From a virus: DNA of 35,888 nt. This document shows positions 1-5,211 of the stretch, piece by piece (within the stretch, counting starts at the first letter, position 1; every line of letters starts with the position of its first letter). The DNA lies in IMG/VR virus record IMGVR_UViG_3300031162_001210, positions 1 through 35,888 of that record; one strand, 5' to 3'. Under the pieces are notes generated by a model. The model had not been told where the DNA came from and did not search any database. It saw nothing but the letters and a program-made list of their open reading frames with translations. A program made the position numbers and the translations under genes.

Positions 1-4
1 TACC

Positions 5-54
5 TTAAGGGGTAAAGACCATCCCGTTCTTCGGAGGGGGGGTCTCTCCCTTAA
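5..54 (+). terminator. Hairpin at the left edge, possible rightward terminator
   Basis: TTAAGGG (5-11) pairs with CCCTTAA (48-54), and inside this AGACC (16-20) pairs with GGTCT (41-45). A run of five T follows at 57-61 on the plus strand, so the terminator orientation is rightward, facing the end of the small terminase gene. On the minus strand no U-run is visible before the window edge. The role is inferred. Confidence 0.4.
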
Positions 55-77
55 CCTTTTTCCTGTGACACTTCACA

Positions 78-512
78 TTAGCCTAGATCAATGCTGATCT
101 TGACATCATGAGTGTGCTCAACGCGCTCCGGCGCAACAAAGCCACCTCTATCCAACAGGTCACTCGCTGCCTCACGACGAACCCGTTCGCTACGTGCATT
201 GGTTGTCAAATCTACCAACGTATGCAACGCATCAACAGCACTCAATCCTATGGCTTCAGCTACCCGAATAAACACCGCTTGCTGCACGTGCGGGAGGCGT
301 AGCGTCCTACTTACGTTCACCCGACCTGATTCACCTTCGGCGTATCCTGCTATTACTGCTAGTTCCATGTGTGTGAGTTTGCGTCTACGTCCGTTCTCGT
401 CTGTTGCTACATTGGTTACCAATGCTTCGACGAGGGCTTGTTGTTTGTCTGTCAGTTTCTGGACTGGAGCGACGGCGTTTGCGTGTGCAGTCTGTGCTGG
501 GGTCTGTGCCAT
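78..512 (-). CDS. Probable terminase small subunit
   Basis: The 144-aa product has the outline of phage small terminases of the Terminase_2 type. After an Ala/Gln-rich start comes LTDKQQALVEALV at about 20-32, then a helix-turn-helix-like MELAVIAGYAEG segment near 49-60. A stretch that can read as 'rLL..p.Vq.av' follows near 72-82, and a C-terminal part with ASDLLDRGGF at about 116-125. In the family this protein recognises packaging DNA and hands it to the large subunit. It sits on the same strand as TerL (32764-34308) but at the opposite window edge, which makes sense if the genome is circular or permuted. The ATG at 512 lacks a good ribosome-binding site; the nearest purine-rich stretch (GAAAGG) is far upstream. 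The family call rests on pattern only, since small terminases diverge strongly. Confidence 0.6.
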   Translation of the reverse strand: MAQTPAQTAHANAVAPVQKLTDKQQALVEALVTNVATDENGRRRKLTHMELAVIAGYAEGESGRVNVSRTLRLPHVQQAVFIRVAEAIGLSAVDALHTLVDLTTNARSERVRREAASDLLDRGGFVAPERVEHTHDVKISIDLG

Positions 513-619
513 GATATATAAAGGGGCCTTTCTTTAATTTACCGCAATGCACAGCCTTTAAGTGACTGTTTTGAATGCATCTTTGTTGTTTCTACGGGTA
601 AATCGTGTGCAATCTTTTT

Positions 620-631
620 ACAACAGGTTGT
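620..631. promoter_or_regulatory. Operator-like inverted repeat
   Basis: ACAACAGGTTGT is a 5+2+5 palindrome in the AT-rich part of the divergent region. Such a site could bind the HTH regulator encoded at 3565-3876. This is positional inference only, and no second copy was found. Confidence 0.2.
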
Positions 632-680
632 TTGTGTTCAAAGGTTAATTGGTCGTTCACTGCGGTTCAGCCAGTTCGGT

Positions 681-740
681 TGATCACTCCGCTGCGGCGC
701 CGCTCAGCTCGCTTCGCTTGAAGCCTTGCGACTCGTGATC
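681..740 (+). ncRNA. Inverted-repeat element, possible structured leader RNA
   Basis: GATCAC (682-687) pairs with GTGATC (735-740) and encloses two hairpins: GCTGCG/CGC-CAGC starting at 691, and GCTTC-gctt-GAAGC at 711-724. No coding signal is present. The strand is assumed to follow the rightward early genes. Confidence 0.3.
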
Positions 741-912
741 GCCCTCTCGCGGCTTACCCGGTAGTTCACTATTGCCACGCACGCTCGGCGCATACCGCCG
801 ACCATTCGCTTATGCCCCGCGAACTGTTGCGGGTCAACGCTCATTGCTTATCACCGAGACCATGTATTGAGAGAGAGAGGGAATTTCCCGTGGGGAAGCG
901 CCCTTCGGGCTA

Positions 913-987
913 CAGGGCCATGTAAGGAGCCCATCACAGTTCTACGCCTGGCCGATGGAGTTGGGCCTGTTTTTATTCATGGCCCTG
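913..987 (+). ncRNA. Structured RNA candidate closed by a perfect 10-bp stem
   Basis: CAGGGCCATG (913-922) is exactly reverse-complementary to CATGGCCCTG (978-987). Inside, GCCCA (929-933) can pair with TGGGC (962-966), or CCATC (931-935) with GATGG (954-958). Two tight hairpins lie just upstream: TTCCC-gtg-GGGAA and GCCC-ttc-GGGC. The element precedes the next structured element by 22 bases. A T-run (970-974) lies inside the loop, so it is not a simple terminator. The function is unknown; leader RNA or separate ncRNA are both possible. Confidence 0.45.
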
Positions 988-1009
988 ACTCTCGGCGTTA
1001 TTCCTCGGT

Positions 1010-1157
1010 TCAAGGGGTCGGCACTCTTCACGAGAGACAGACCCCCTGACCACTTCGCCATGAACTGCTCCGCAGTGCCCTCCCGAAAGGTCGGTTCATA
1101 ACTCGGGGGGTCTAGATGTCTCTCGCTGCAGAGACCTAAGCGCTGCTTACCCCTTGA
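1010..1157 (+). ncRNA. Large structured RNA candidate upstream of the first early gene
   Basis: TCAAGGGGT (1010-1018) pairs perfectly with ACCCCTTGA (1149-1157). Inside lies a long near-continuous helix: 1031-1038 (CGAGAGAC) pairs with 1118-1125, and 1039-1046 (AGACCCCC) pairs with 1106-1113, interrupted only by the four-base bulge at 1114-1117. It encloses ACTGC-tcc-GCAGT (1064-1076) and ATGAAC/GTTCAT (1060-1065 with 1094-1099). An alternative pairing, GGCACT (1020-1025) with AGTGCC (1074-1079), would form a pseudoknot with the long helix. It ends about 70 bases before the first early gene. No known RNA family was recognised. Confidence 0.55.
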
Positions 1158-1226
1158 GCTTTCGGACGCCTTGAATGAACGATGGAGCCTCGTGAAATTC
1201 CCACTCACTCTCGAAAGGAGTCCACG

Positions 1227-1457
1227 ATGTTCGATGAACACGTGTTGCAATATTACGCCCGTGAGGCTGTCATGAGGACCATCACGATGGCAAACTACGG
1301 ACCAAGGCCGCCCAAGTATCGCAAGACGGAACGAGCTGCGTATGAGGTCGATAATTTTCGAGCCTTTGATGCATTGACGTTACTTCGAGAATTGGCCGGC
1401 GTTCGTCAATACACCTTGTATCAACAAGCCATGCAATGGGAGACTACTGATGCGTAG
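1227..1457 (+). CDS. Early protein of unknown function, 76 aa
   Basis: This is the first gene of the rightward operon. The ATG at 1227 is chosen because AAAGGAG lies just upstream; an in-frame ATG at 1182 has no such site and adds a low-complexity leader. The product is soluble and basic (MFDEHVLQYYAREAVMRTI at the start, then a basic PRPPKYRKTERAAYEV segment). It ends in a helical LRELAGVRQYTLYQQAMQW region. No family was recognised. Its stop codon overlaps the start of the next small gene (ATG at 1450), so the two are probably translated together. Position right after the structured leader suggests a very early protein, perhaps acting on host functions; that is inference. Confidence 0.7.
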   Translation: MFDEHVLQYYAREAVMRTITMANYGPRPPKYRKTERAAYEVDNFRAFDALTLLRELAGVRQYTLYQQAMQWETTDA

Positions 1458-1536
1458 CGACTGGTATCACATTCTCATCCTTTGGATGATCACGTTAGGC
1501 GCCCTGATCATGGGCATCGTCCACATCGCGCTGTAA
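1450..1536 (+). CDS. 28-aa single-span membrane miniprotein
   Basis: An ATG at 1450 lies inside the end of the upstream gene and opens a 28-codon frame ending at TAA 1534-1536. After a short polar start (MRSDWYH), residues 8-28 (ILILWMITLGALIMGIVHIAL) are almost wholly hydrophobic, enough for one membrane helix with the short polar end outside it. The overlap implies coupling to the upstream gene. Its size and composition resemble the small membrane proteins common in phage early regions, but no named family can be assigned. Protein-level existence is unproven; support comes from the overlap and the uninterrupted hydrophobic run. Confidence 0.5.
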   Translation: MRSDWYHILILWMITLGALIMGIVHIAL

Positions 1537-1581
1537 TCACCATCACTTCTCACCCCTACCACTTCCTTCAGGAGACAGATT

Positions 1582-1788
1582 ATGACCAACTTTGTATCAA
1601 ACGACGACTTCGCCAATGTCACTCGCTTGGTCGAGTGCCCCGAATGCGGGCGTCTTGACGAGCCTGAAGCTATGGCGATCGATCTGATGTGCGGCACGTG
1701 CACAGACATGCTTGCCAAGGAGGCTGCGTTTGAACAGCTGCACGAACAGTTTTGGGAGTCCACGAAACATCGCATCGTGCGCTTGTAG
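1582..1788 (+). CDS. Small zinc-ribbon-like protein, 68 aa
   Basis: The ATG at 1582 follows a clear AGGAG. Two CxxC pairs are visible: CPEC at about residues 19-22 and CGTC at about 37-40. This spacing suits a single zinc-binding ribbon. The C-terminal third is helical and charged (AKEAAFEQLHEQFWEST). Such proteins often bind nucleic acid or act as small adaptors, but no family was recognised. It is part of the early operon; an ATGGGA/TCCCAT hairpin (1809-1830) lies just after its end and before the next gene. Confidence 0.65.
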   Translation: MTNFVSNDDFANVTRLVECPECGRLDEPEAMAIDLMCGTCTDMLAKEAAFEQLHEQFWESTKHRIVRL

Positions 1789-1870
1789 GAAGTCCCGAAA
1801 GAAGTCCAATGGGAGTCCGTTGGTTCCCATAACTTGTATTTGAATCTCAACAATCTCAGGAGACACGACA

Positions 1871-2491
1871 ATGGTAGTTCTCAACCCGACGACCAATCAC
1901 AACGCCACCGAACAGCTGGACGCCCAGGACAACGACGAGCAGTTGCGCGTCGCGTTCGTGGCCCGGATCGAGAAGGCGCTGCTCAATCTCGCAGAAATCG
2001 CTGAGATCGATTTGCCCATCGTTTCGGCTGATGGCTCCAGCGAGCACTATGTTGCACGGACAATGTGCCGTGACTGGTGCTGGGGAGCCTCCCGGCAAAT
2101 CTCGTATCTCGATAAGCGCGTCGAGAGCGAGGCCGCCAAGCTGCGTATCGCAATCCGGCGTTCATCCGGCTCAGAAATGGACGATGCCAAGATCGCACGC
2201 AGCACAGCCTTTCTGCAGGGCTTTGTTGAACAGCGCAAATACTGGGTCAGCCATCTGGAGGCGGCGAACTCGGTTCACATGCTTTACTGGGGCGAGGATT
2301 GGGGCGATGCGACCGCACCAGACGTGTCCGGCAAGAATCTGACCGCGGCAGCGGTTGAGGCAGCAGCGTTGATAAATGCCGTTGCACCCGAGACAAAGCC
2401 GTCGCCGGAGGCGGAGGCCAAGTCCGACAACGCGGATCTGGTTGAACAGAACAAGGCGTTACGCGAATATATCAACAATCTTCAGCAGTAG
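1871..2491 (+). CDS. Early protein of unknown function, 206 aa
   Basis: The ATG at 1871 follows CAGGAG. The product is largely helical and acidic. Residues 25-45 form a helix (VAFVARIEKALLNLAEIAEI). A middle part carries MCRDWCWGASRQISYLDKRVESEAAKL. An Ala/Glu-rich stretch at about 160-190 leads to a C-terminal coiled-coil-like end (DLVEQNKALREYINNLQQ). Base composition is clearly GC-richer than that of the neighbouring small genes, which hints at a separate origin. No domain was recognised, and partners are unknown. A strong terminator follows directly at 2504-2552, so this gene closes the first transcription unit. Confidence 0.7.
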   Translation: MVVLNPTTNHNATEQLDAQDNDEQLRVAFVARIEKALLNLAEIAEIDLPIVSADGSSEHYVARTMCRDWCWGASRQISYLDKRVESEAAKLRIAIRRSSGSEMDDAKIARSTAFLQGFVEQRKYWVSHLEAANSVHMLYWGEDWGDATAPDVSGKNLTAAAVEAAALINAVAPETKPSPEAEAKSDNADLVEQNKALREYINNLQQ

Positions 2492-2503
2492 CGGAGAGCA
2501 CTA

Positions 2504-2552
2504 CCCGGGTCGGCCATGTGGAAACACCGCATGTGCCGGGCCGGGATTTTTT
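2504..2552 (+). terminator. Rho-independent terminator ending the first early unit
   Basis: The arms CCCGG, CGGC and CATG (2504-2517) pair with CATG, GCCG and CCGGG (2530-2545) with small internal mismatches. The loop is about 12 bases and six T follow at 2547-2552. It lies 13 bases after the stop of the 206-aa gene. Genes from 2792 on must then have their own promoter or depend on read-through. Confidence 0.65.
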
Positions 2553-2617
2553 GTGTCTTAAGCCCAGCCAGGAACAGCGAGACTGCTGTTCATGCCCTCA
2601 TTGATCTTGTTGCCCTC

Positions 2618-2635
2618 ATGTTTCACGTGAAACAT
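2618..2635. promoter_or_regulatory. parS: parS centromere-like site (exact consensus)
   Basis: ATGTTTCACGTGAAACAT is a perfect 18-bp palindrome. Its central 16 bases, TGTTTCACGTGAAACA (2619-2634), equal the bacterial chromosomal parS consensus (TGTTnCACGTGAAACA), to which ParB CTPase clamps bind and load. For random sequence the expected count in a window this size is about 8 in a million. It lies in the 239-base gap between a terminator and the next gene, not in a coding region. The phage also encodes a ParB-like protein (11970-13697). Identity of the motif is seen directly; binding by host or phage ParB is inferred. Confidence 0.85.
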
Positions 2636-2661
2636 ACTGATCAATTCTGATCGCCCAAGCA

Positions 2662-2675
2662 TTGGTTCGAACCAA
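2662..2675. promoter_or_regulatory. 14-bp perfect palindrome next to parS
   Basis: TTGGTTCGAACCAA is a perfect palindrome lying 26 bases after the parS palindrome. It is immediately followed by AAAGGAG and the short leader frame. It could be an operator for an early repressor; no second copy was found. A direct repeat CTGATC (2637-2642 and 2647-2652) lies between it and parS. Confidence 0.35.
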
Positions 2676-2680
2676 AGGAG

Positions 2681-2731
2681 AAAACCATGCGGTTTTGAAG
2701 GCAAATCCTTCAAGTCTGGTGCTCTGCCAGA
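2681..2731 (+). ncRNA. Leader with successive hairpins and a three-codon minigene
   Basis: Three hairpins follow each other: AAAACC/GGTTTT (2681-2696), TTGAAGG-caaat-CCTTCAA (2695-2713) and TCTGG/CCAGA (2715-2731). The first two share two bases and so compete. AAAGGAG precedes ATG CGG TTT TGA (2687-2698), a start with a good ribosome-binding site but only three codons. A leader whose folding depends on ribosome occupancy is one reading; a decayed gene start is another. The rest up to 2791 shows only a weak CACT/AGTG pairing. Confidence 0.35.
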
Positions 2732-2791
2732 TGTTCCGAGACACTTTCAGAGCATCATTCTTGAGTGATTTCAAAAAAAGGAGAGCCACAT

Positions 2792-2980
2792 ATGACACTG
2801 GATGAAGCCAACAAAATCATTGGCAATCAGCCTGATTGGGTGCTTCCGAATATGATCAAGGCTTTGTCAATACACTCATTGCTGAATACACCGGAGGAAT
2901 CAAAACGACTTGAAGCCGCAAAAGTCGTCATGAAAGCCCGCGCCAAGGAGAAACGCTATGGAACTCAAGGAGGCTCATGA
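2792..2980 (+). CDS. Small early protein, 62 aa, first of a tandem paralogous pair
   Basis: The ATG at 2792 is preceded by AAAAGGAG; an upstream in-frame ATG has no site. The product is helical and unrecognised. It aligns without gaps over most of its length with the next protein: M-x-L-x-EA near the start, I-x-G near residue 9, W-x-L-x-N near 17-21, SLH/SLL-LN-P in the middle and L-x-AA-x-x-V-x-KA near the end. The two genes overlap by 23 bases. Tandem duplication of a small gene is the simplest explanation. The function is unknown. Confidence 0.7.
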   Translation: MTLDEANKIIGNQPDWVLPNMIKALSIHSLLNTPEESKRLEAAKVVMKARAKEKRYGTQGGS

Positions 2981-3155
2981 AATTGCCGGCCATCTTGTTG
3001 CCTGGCAGCTGATTAATTTCATCGACACGCACAGCCTGCATCCAGAGCTGAATAGTCCGGCTCAAGCCCTCATGCTTAAGGCTGCTCGACTGGTAAAAGC
3101 TGATCGGGACATTCCACAACGACAGGAGATACCTCATGGCAAAACTGGTTTTTAA
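2958..3155 (+). CDS. Small early protein, 65 aa, second of a tandem paralogous pair
   Basis: The ATG at 2958 lies inside the upstream gene, after AAGGAG. It shares the pattern of its neighbour (EA-x-x-I/A-x-G, W-x-L-x-N-x-I, SLH, LN-x-P, LMLKAARLVKA) at roughly one third identity by eye. The last residues (RQEIPHGKTGF) run into the start of the following DUF3085-like gene, whose ATG at 3136 lies inside this one. The overlaps on both sides imply coupled translation. No function could be assigned; a heterodimer with its paralogue is possible but unsupported. Confidence 0.7.
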   Translation: MELKEAHEIAGHLVAWQLINFIDTHSLHPELNSPAQALMLKAARLVKADRDIPQRQEIPHGKTGF

Positions 3156-3528
3156 GGGACCGGGCTTGCAGCGGATTGCCGCCTGGAACAAAACCCATGA
3201 CAAGTTTCGCGGCGGATTTCTCAACTCATCAAACGAACCCGGCATTATTCTTGCCAAGGATGAAGGCATTTACATTATGTCCAATGCCGAGACACCTGAC
3301 CTTCTTACCCCCAACGAATCTGCTCGCCACTGCGTTTATGCTGAAGGCTTCAACCCAAACGGAGCCAATCCAGATTGGTATGATAAAGCCCATCGGGCTG
3401 TTGGTGGCGATGACTTTGGTGAAGTAATTGCTCTTGATAAAGAGCAAACAGATTATCTGTCTCGGGAAACTTGTGTCATTACGGTCAAAATGACCAAAAC
3501 AGCAATGACCGTAACTTTCTCAATCTGA
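3136..3528 (+). CDS. DUF3085-like protein
   Basis: The 130-aa product matches the outline of the DUF3085 family of proteobacterial plasmids and phages. A middle segment reads 'LAKDEGIYIMSNA' at about 39-51, followed by 'CVYAEGFNPN...PDWYDKAH' at about 66-86 and 'VGGDDFGE' at about 88-95. The family has no known biochemical role. The ATG at 3136 follows CAGGAG and overlaps the previous gene by 20 bases. The C-terminal end is Thr/Lys-rich and somewhat shorter than typical. The assignment is by motif memory, without a search. Confidence 0.65.
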   Translation: MAKLVFKGPGLQRIAAWNKTHDKFRGGFLNSSNEPGIILAKDEGIYIMSNAETPDLLTPNESARHCVYAEGFNPNGANPDWYDKAHRAVGGDDFGEVIALDKEQTDYLSRETCVITVKMTKTAMTVTFSI

Positions 3529-3564
3529 CCGGTATTGCCAAATTCCGATCGACGTTCTACAGGT

Positions 3565-3876
3565 ATGAACATGGAAGATCGTAAACCAACGAATCAACCA
3601 CCTATCAAAACATCACGTGGGTTTCATCGCAGGACGCCAAAGCCTGTTGAATTCCCACCAACGGCCGATCAAACTCTTCGGCACGTCATCCACGCCCTAC
3701 GTTTACGACGACAACATCTCGGCTTATCACAAGCCGCTGTTAATCATCGTTTGGGCGTTACATCTGATCTTGTTTCCAAATGGGAGAACGGCATACGCAA
3801 CCCTCGTGGCCTTGAACTCCAATCATGGGCTGCGACGTTAGGCTGCAAACTCGTTCTCGAACCGGAGGTTACATGA
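3565..3876 (+). CDS. XRE-family helix-turn-helix regulator
   Basis: The C-terminal two thirds hold a Cro/C1-type DNA-binding domain: LRLRRQHLGLSQAAVNHRLG leads the first helices, followed by VTSDLVSKWENGIRNPRGLE with the typical W-E-x-G turn. The basic N-terminal part is an unrecognised tail. The start is uncertain: ATG 3565, ATG 3571 and TTG 3535 are in frame and none has a strong site; 3565 is chosen because it follows AGGT closely. The gene overlaps the next HTH gene by ATGA at 3873-3876. It could repress or activate the early units or replication genes. Known relatives control phage life cycle, but no second repressor or integrase is seen here. Confidence 0.75.
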   Translation: MNMEDRKPTNQPPIKTSRGFHRRTPKPVEFPPTADQTLRHVIHALRLRRQHLGLSQAAVNHRLGVTSDLVSKWENGIRNPRGLELQSWAATLGCKLVLEPEVT

Positions 3877-4148
3877 AAACCAATGTTAGAAGAACATCAC
3901 TCAATGCATGGAATGAGGAAATGAGAGACAAATTGCCTTCACGGCAATTCGACATTTATTTTATCATCCATCGCTTTGGTCCAATGACAGACGATCAACT
4001 GTCCAAACACTTAAATGTGCCAATCAATGGCATTACCGGATCACGCAATCGACTGGTTGAAGATCAATATCTTTTTGCCGCTGGCACAACCAAAGGCCCA
4101 ACTGGTCGATCACGCACACTCTGGTCGACAATCAAGCAGGCCTCATGA
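3873..4148 (+). CDS. Winged-helix protein, probable transcription regulator
   Basis: The 91-aa product starts at ATG 3873, overlapping the preceding stop and preceded by GGAGG. The segment FDIYFIIHRFGPMTDDQLSK, then HLNVPINGITGSRNRLVEDQ, has the helix-helix-recognition-helix outline of a MarR-like winged helix. A wing-like 'LFAAGTTKGPTGRSRTLW' follows. Similar short proteins occur beside replication genes in proteobacterial phages. Its stop overlaps the RusA start (ATGA at 4145). It may act with the XRE protein on one regulatory region; that is inferred from adjacency. Confidence 0.6.
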   Translation: MKTNVRRTSLNAWNEEMRDKLPSRQFDIYFIIHRFGPMTDDQLSKHLNVPINGITGSRNRLVEDQYLFAAGTTKGPTGRSRTLWSTIKQAS

Positions 4149-4585
4149 CGGGCGAATCAATTACATTCGCAGCACCAGGACCACCTGTTTCGAAAGGTCG
4201 GCCGAAATTTCGAAAAGACGGTCGAACCTATACTCCCAAGAAAACACACGACTATGAAGTGTATCTTGGAGTGCTTGGTTCCGTTGCAATGCGCCGGCGC
4301 CCGCCAATGCTTGGCCCGATTCATCTGACAATGATTGCAGAGATACCAATTCCAAAAAGCTGGTCAAAAACGAAGAAAGACCGCGCAGCGCTGGGCGAGC
4401 TTACGCCTGGCAAACCAGACATCGACAATTACATCAAAATTGTTCTCGATGGACTGAACAAAATTGTTTTTGTGGACGATGCACAGGTGGTCAAGATTTC
4501 CGCAATGAAGCGGTATTCAACCGCCCCATCCATGTTGATAACGGTGCGACCATGCCCCAACGAGTTATCTTTCCGGGCTGGCTGA
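4145..4585 (+). CDS. rusA: RusA-family Holliday junction resolvase
   Basis: RusA cleaves Holliday junctions as a dimer. The 146-aa product carries the family's acidic and basic catalytic set: D92 and D94 in KPDIDNYIKIVLDGLN, K98 four residues on, and the D111-D112 pair in VFVDDAQV. The N-terminal beta segment PGPPVSKGRPKFRKDGRTYTP also matches RusA. Its length is slightly above the E. coli enzyme (120 aa) because of the C-terminal extension. It starts at ATG 4145 in a four-base overlap with the regulator and overlaps the replication initiator by 34 bases. It likely resolves branches made by the RAD52-type annealing system encoded downstream. Confidence 0.9.
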   Translation: MTGESITFAAPGPPVSKGRPKFRKDGRTYTPKKTHDYEVYLGVLGSVAMRRRPPMLGPIHLTMIAEIPIPKSWSKTKKDRAALGELTPGKPDIDNYIKIVLDGLNKIVFVDDAQVVKISAMKRYSTAPSMLITVRPCPNELSFRAG

Positions 4586-5211
4586 CGACACCACCATTCG
4601 AGTCCGACCCCTTTGATCGCCGCTCGGCGTGGCTATGGCTGTTGCAGCTTGCCGATGAAAACACAGGTGAAGTCCAATCATCCTCTCGTCAACTGGCGAT
4701 GATATGGCAATGGAACCATTCGAAAGTTCAGCGCTTTTTGGCTGACTTGATTCGCTCAGACTATATAATTACCGCTTCCGTTCCAGGCGGAACCGTCATA
4801 ACTATCTGTAACTACGATAAATTACTGGCTCACCCTTGGGCCACCGTTCCAGACCTCAAACAGCCAGCCAAGAAACGCAAGAAAAGCCCCACACGAGCAC
4901 ATCAGCTACCTGACGACTGGCTTCCAACCCAAGACTTTGAGATATGGGCGGAGTCTACATTTCCTGAAATTGCTTTCGATGAAACCATCGAGCATTTCAT
5001 CGATTATTACCGTGCCAATGGAAAAGCATTCAAAGACTGGCACGCAGCTTGTCGTAACTGGTTCAGAAACGCGAGGACATTCAATGCCAAGTCATCTGGT
5101 TCTAAACAAGGAGGGTCGGTGGTTGTCGAACACGGACACCCCGATGCAAATGTCAGACGAACTGCAATCAGTATGGCTGTGGCTGACCATGAATCACGAA
5201 AACCCAAGTGA
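4552..5211 (+). CDS. Replication initiator-like protein (wHTH plus DnaT-like domain)
   Basis: The 219-aa product resembles phage O-like and DnaD/DnaT-like replication proteins. Residues about 20-95 form a winged-helix region (RRSAWLWLLQLAD, then SSSRQLAMIWQWNHSKVQRF and LIRSDYII). After a basic linker, residues about 118-175 carry the DnaT-like block 'DFEIWAESTFPEI..IEHFIDYYRANG..KDWHAACRNWFRNA'. In known systems such proteins bind origin DNA and recruit a helicase loader. The neighbour downstream has loader-like features, which supports this. The ATG at 4552 lies inside rusA and has only a weak site, so coupling is likely. An origin inside the gene, as in lambdoid phages, is possible but no iterons were identified. 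Confidence 0.7.
   Translation: MPQRVIFPGWLTTPPFESDPFDRRSAWLWLLQLADENTGEVQSSSRQLAMIWQWNHSKVQRFLADLIRSDYIITASVPGGTVITICNYDKLLAHPWATVPDLKQPAKKRKKSPTRAHQLPDDWLPTQDFEIWAESTFPEIAFDETIEHFIDYYRANGKAFKDWHAACRNWFRNARTFNAKSSGSKQGGSVVVEHGHPDANVRRTAISMAVADHESRKPK

Larger units (their letters stand above)
513..1226. other. Divergent intergenic region rich in inverted repeats
   Basis: About 714 bases separate the leftward small terminase from the rightward early genes. I see no convincing protein gene; the open frames here lack ribosome-binding sites and fall in perfect inverted repeats. Positions 541-660 are AT-richer and should contain the divergent promoters, but I could not place -35/-10 pairs with confidence. 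Positions 660-1180 are GC-rich and hold successive stems: 681-740, 785-801 (TCGGCG/CGCCGA), 816-833 (CCCGC/GCGGG), 913-987 and 1010-1157. The last two are listed separately. Confidence 0.7.

Noticed and set aside
970-974. Terminator at the T-run after GGGCCTG
   Set aside because: The T-run lies inside the loop of the stronger 913-987 stem and the alternative stem just before it is broken by a mismatch.
867-1250. Open frames of 60 and 102 codons in the leader region
   Set aside because: They lack ribosome-binding sites, have unprotein-like composition and lie in perfect inverted repeats better explained as RNA structure.
1467-1896. Leftward frames of 134 and 99 codons opposite the early genes
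   Set aside because: They are antisense to two genes with good ribosome-binding sites; no starts or recognisable motifs.
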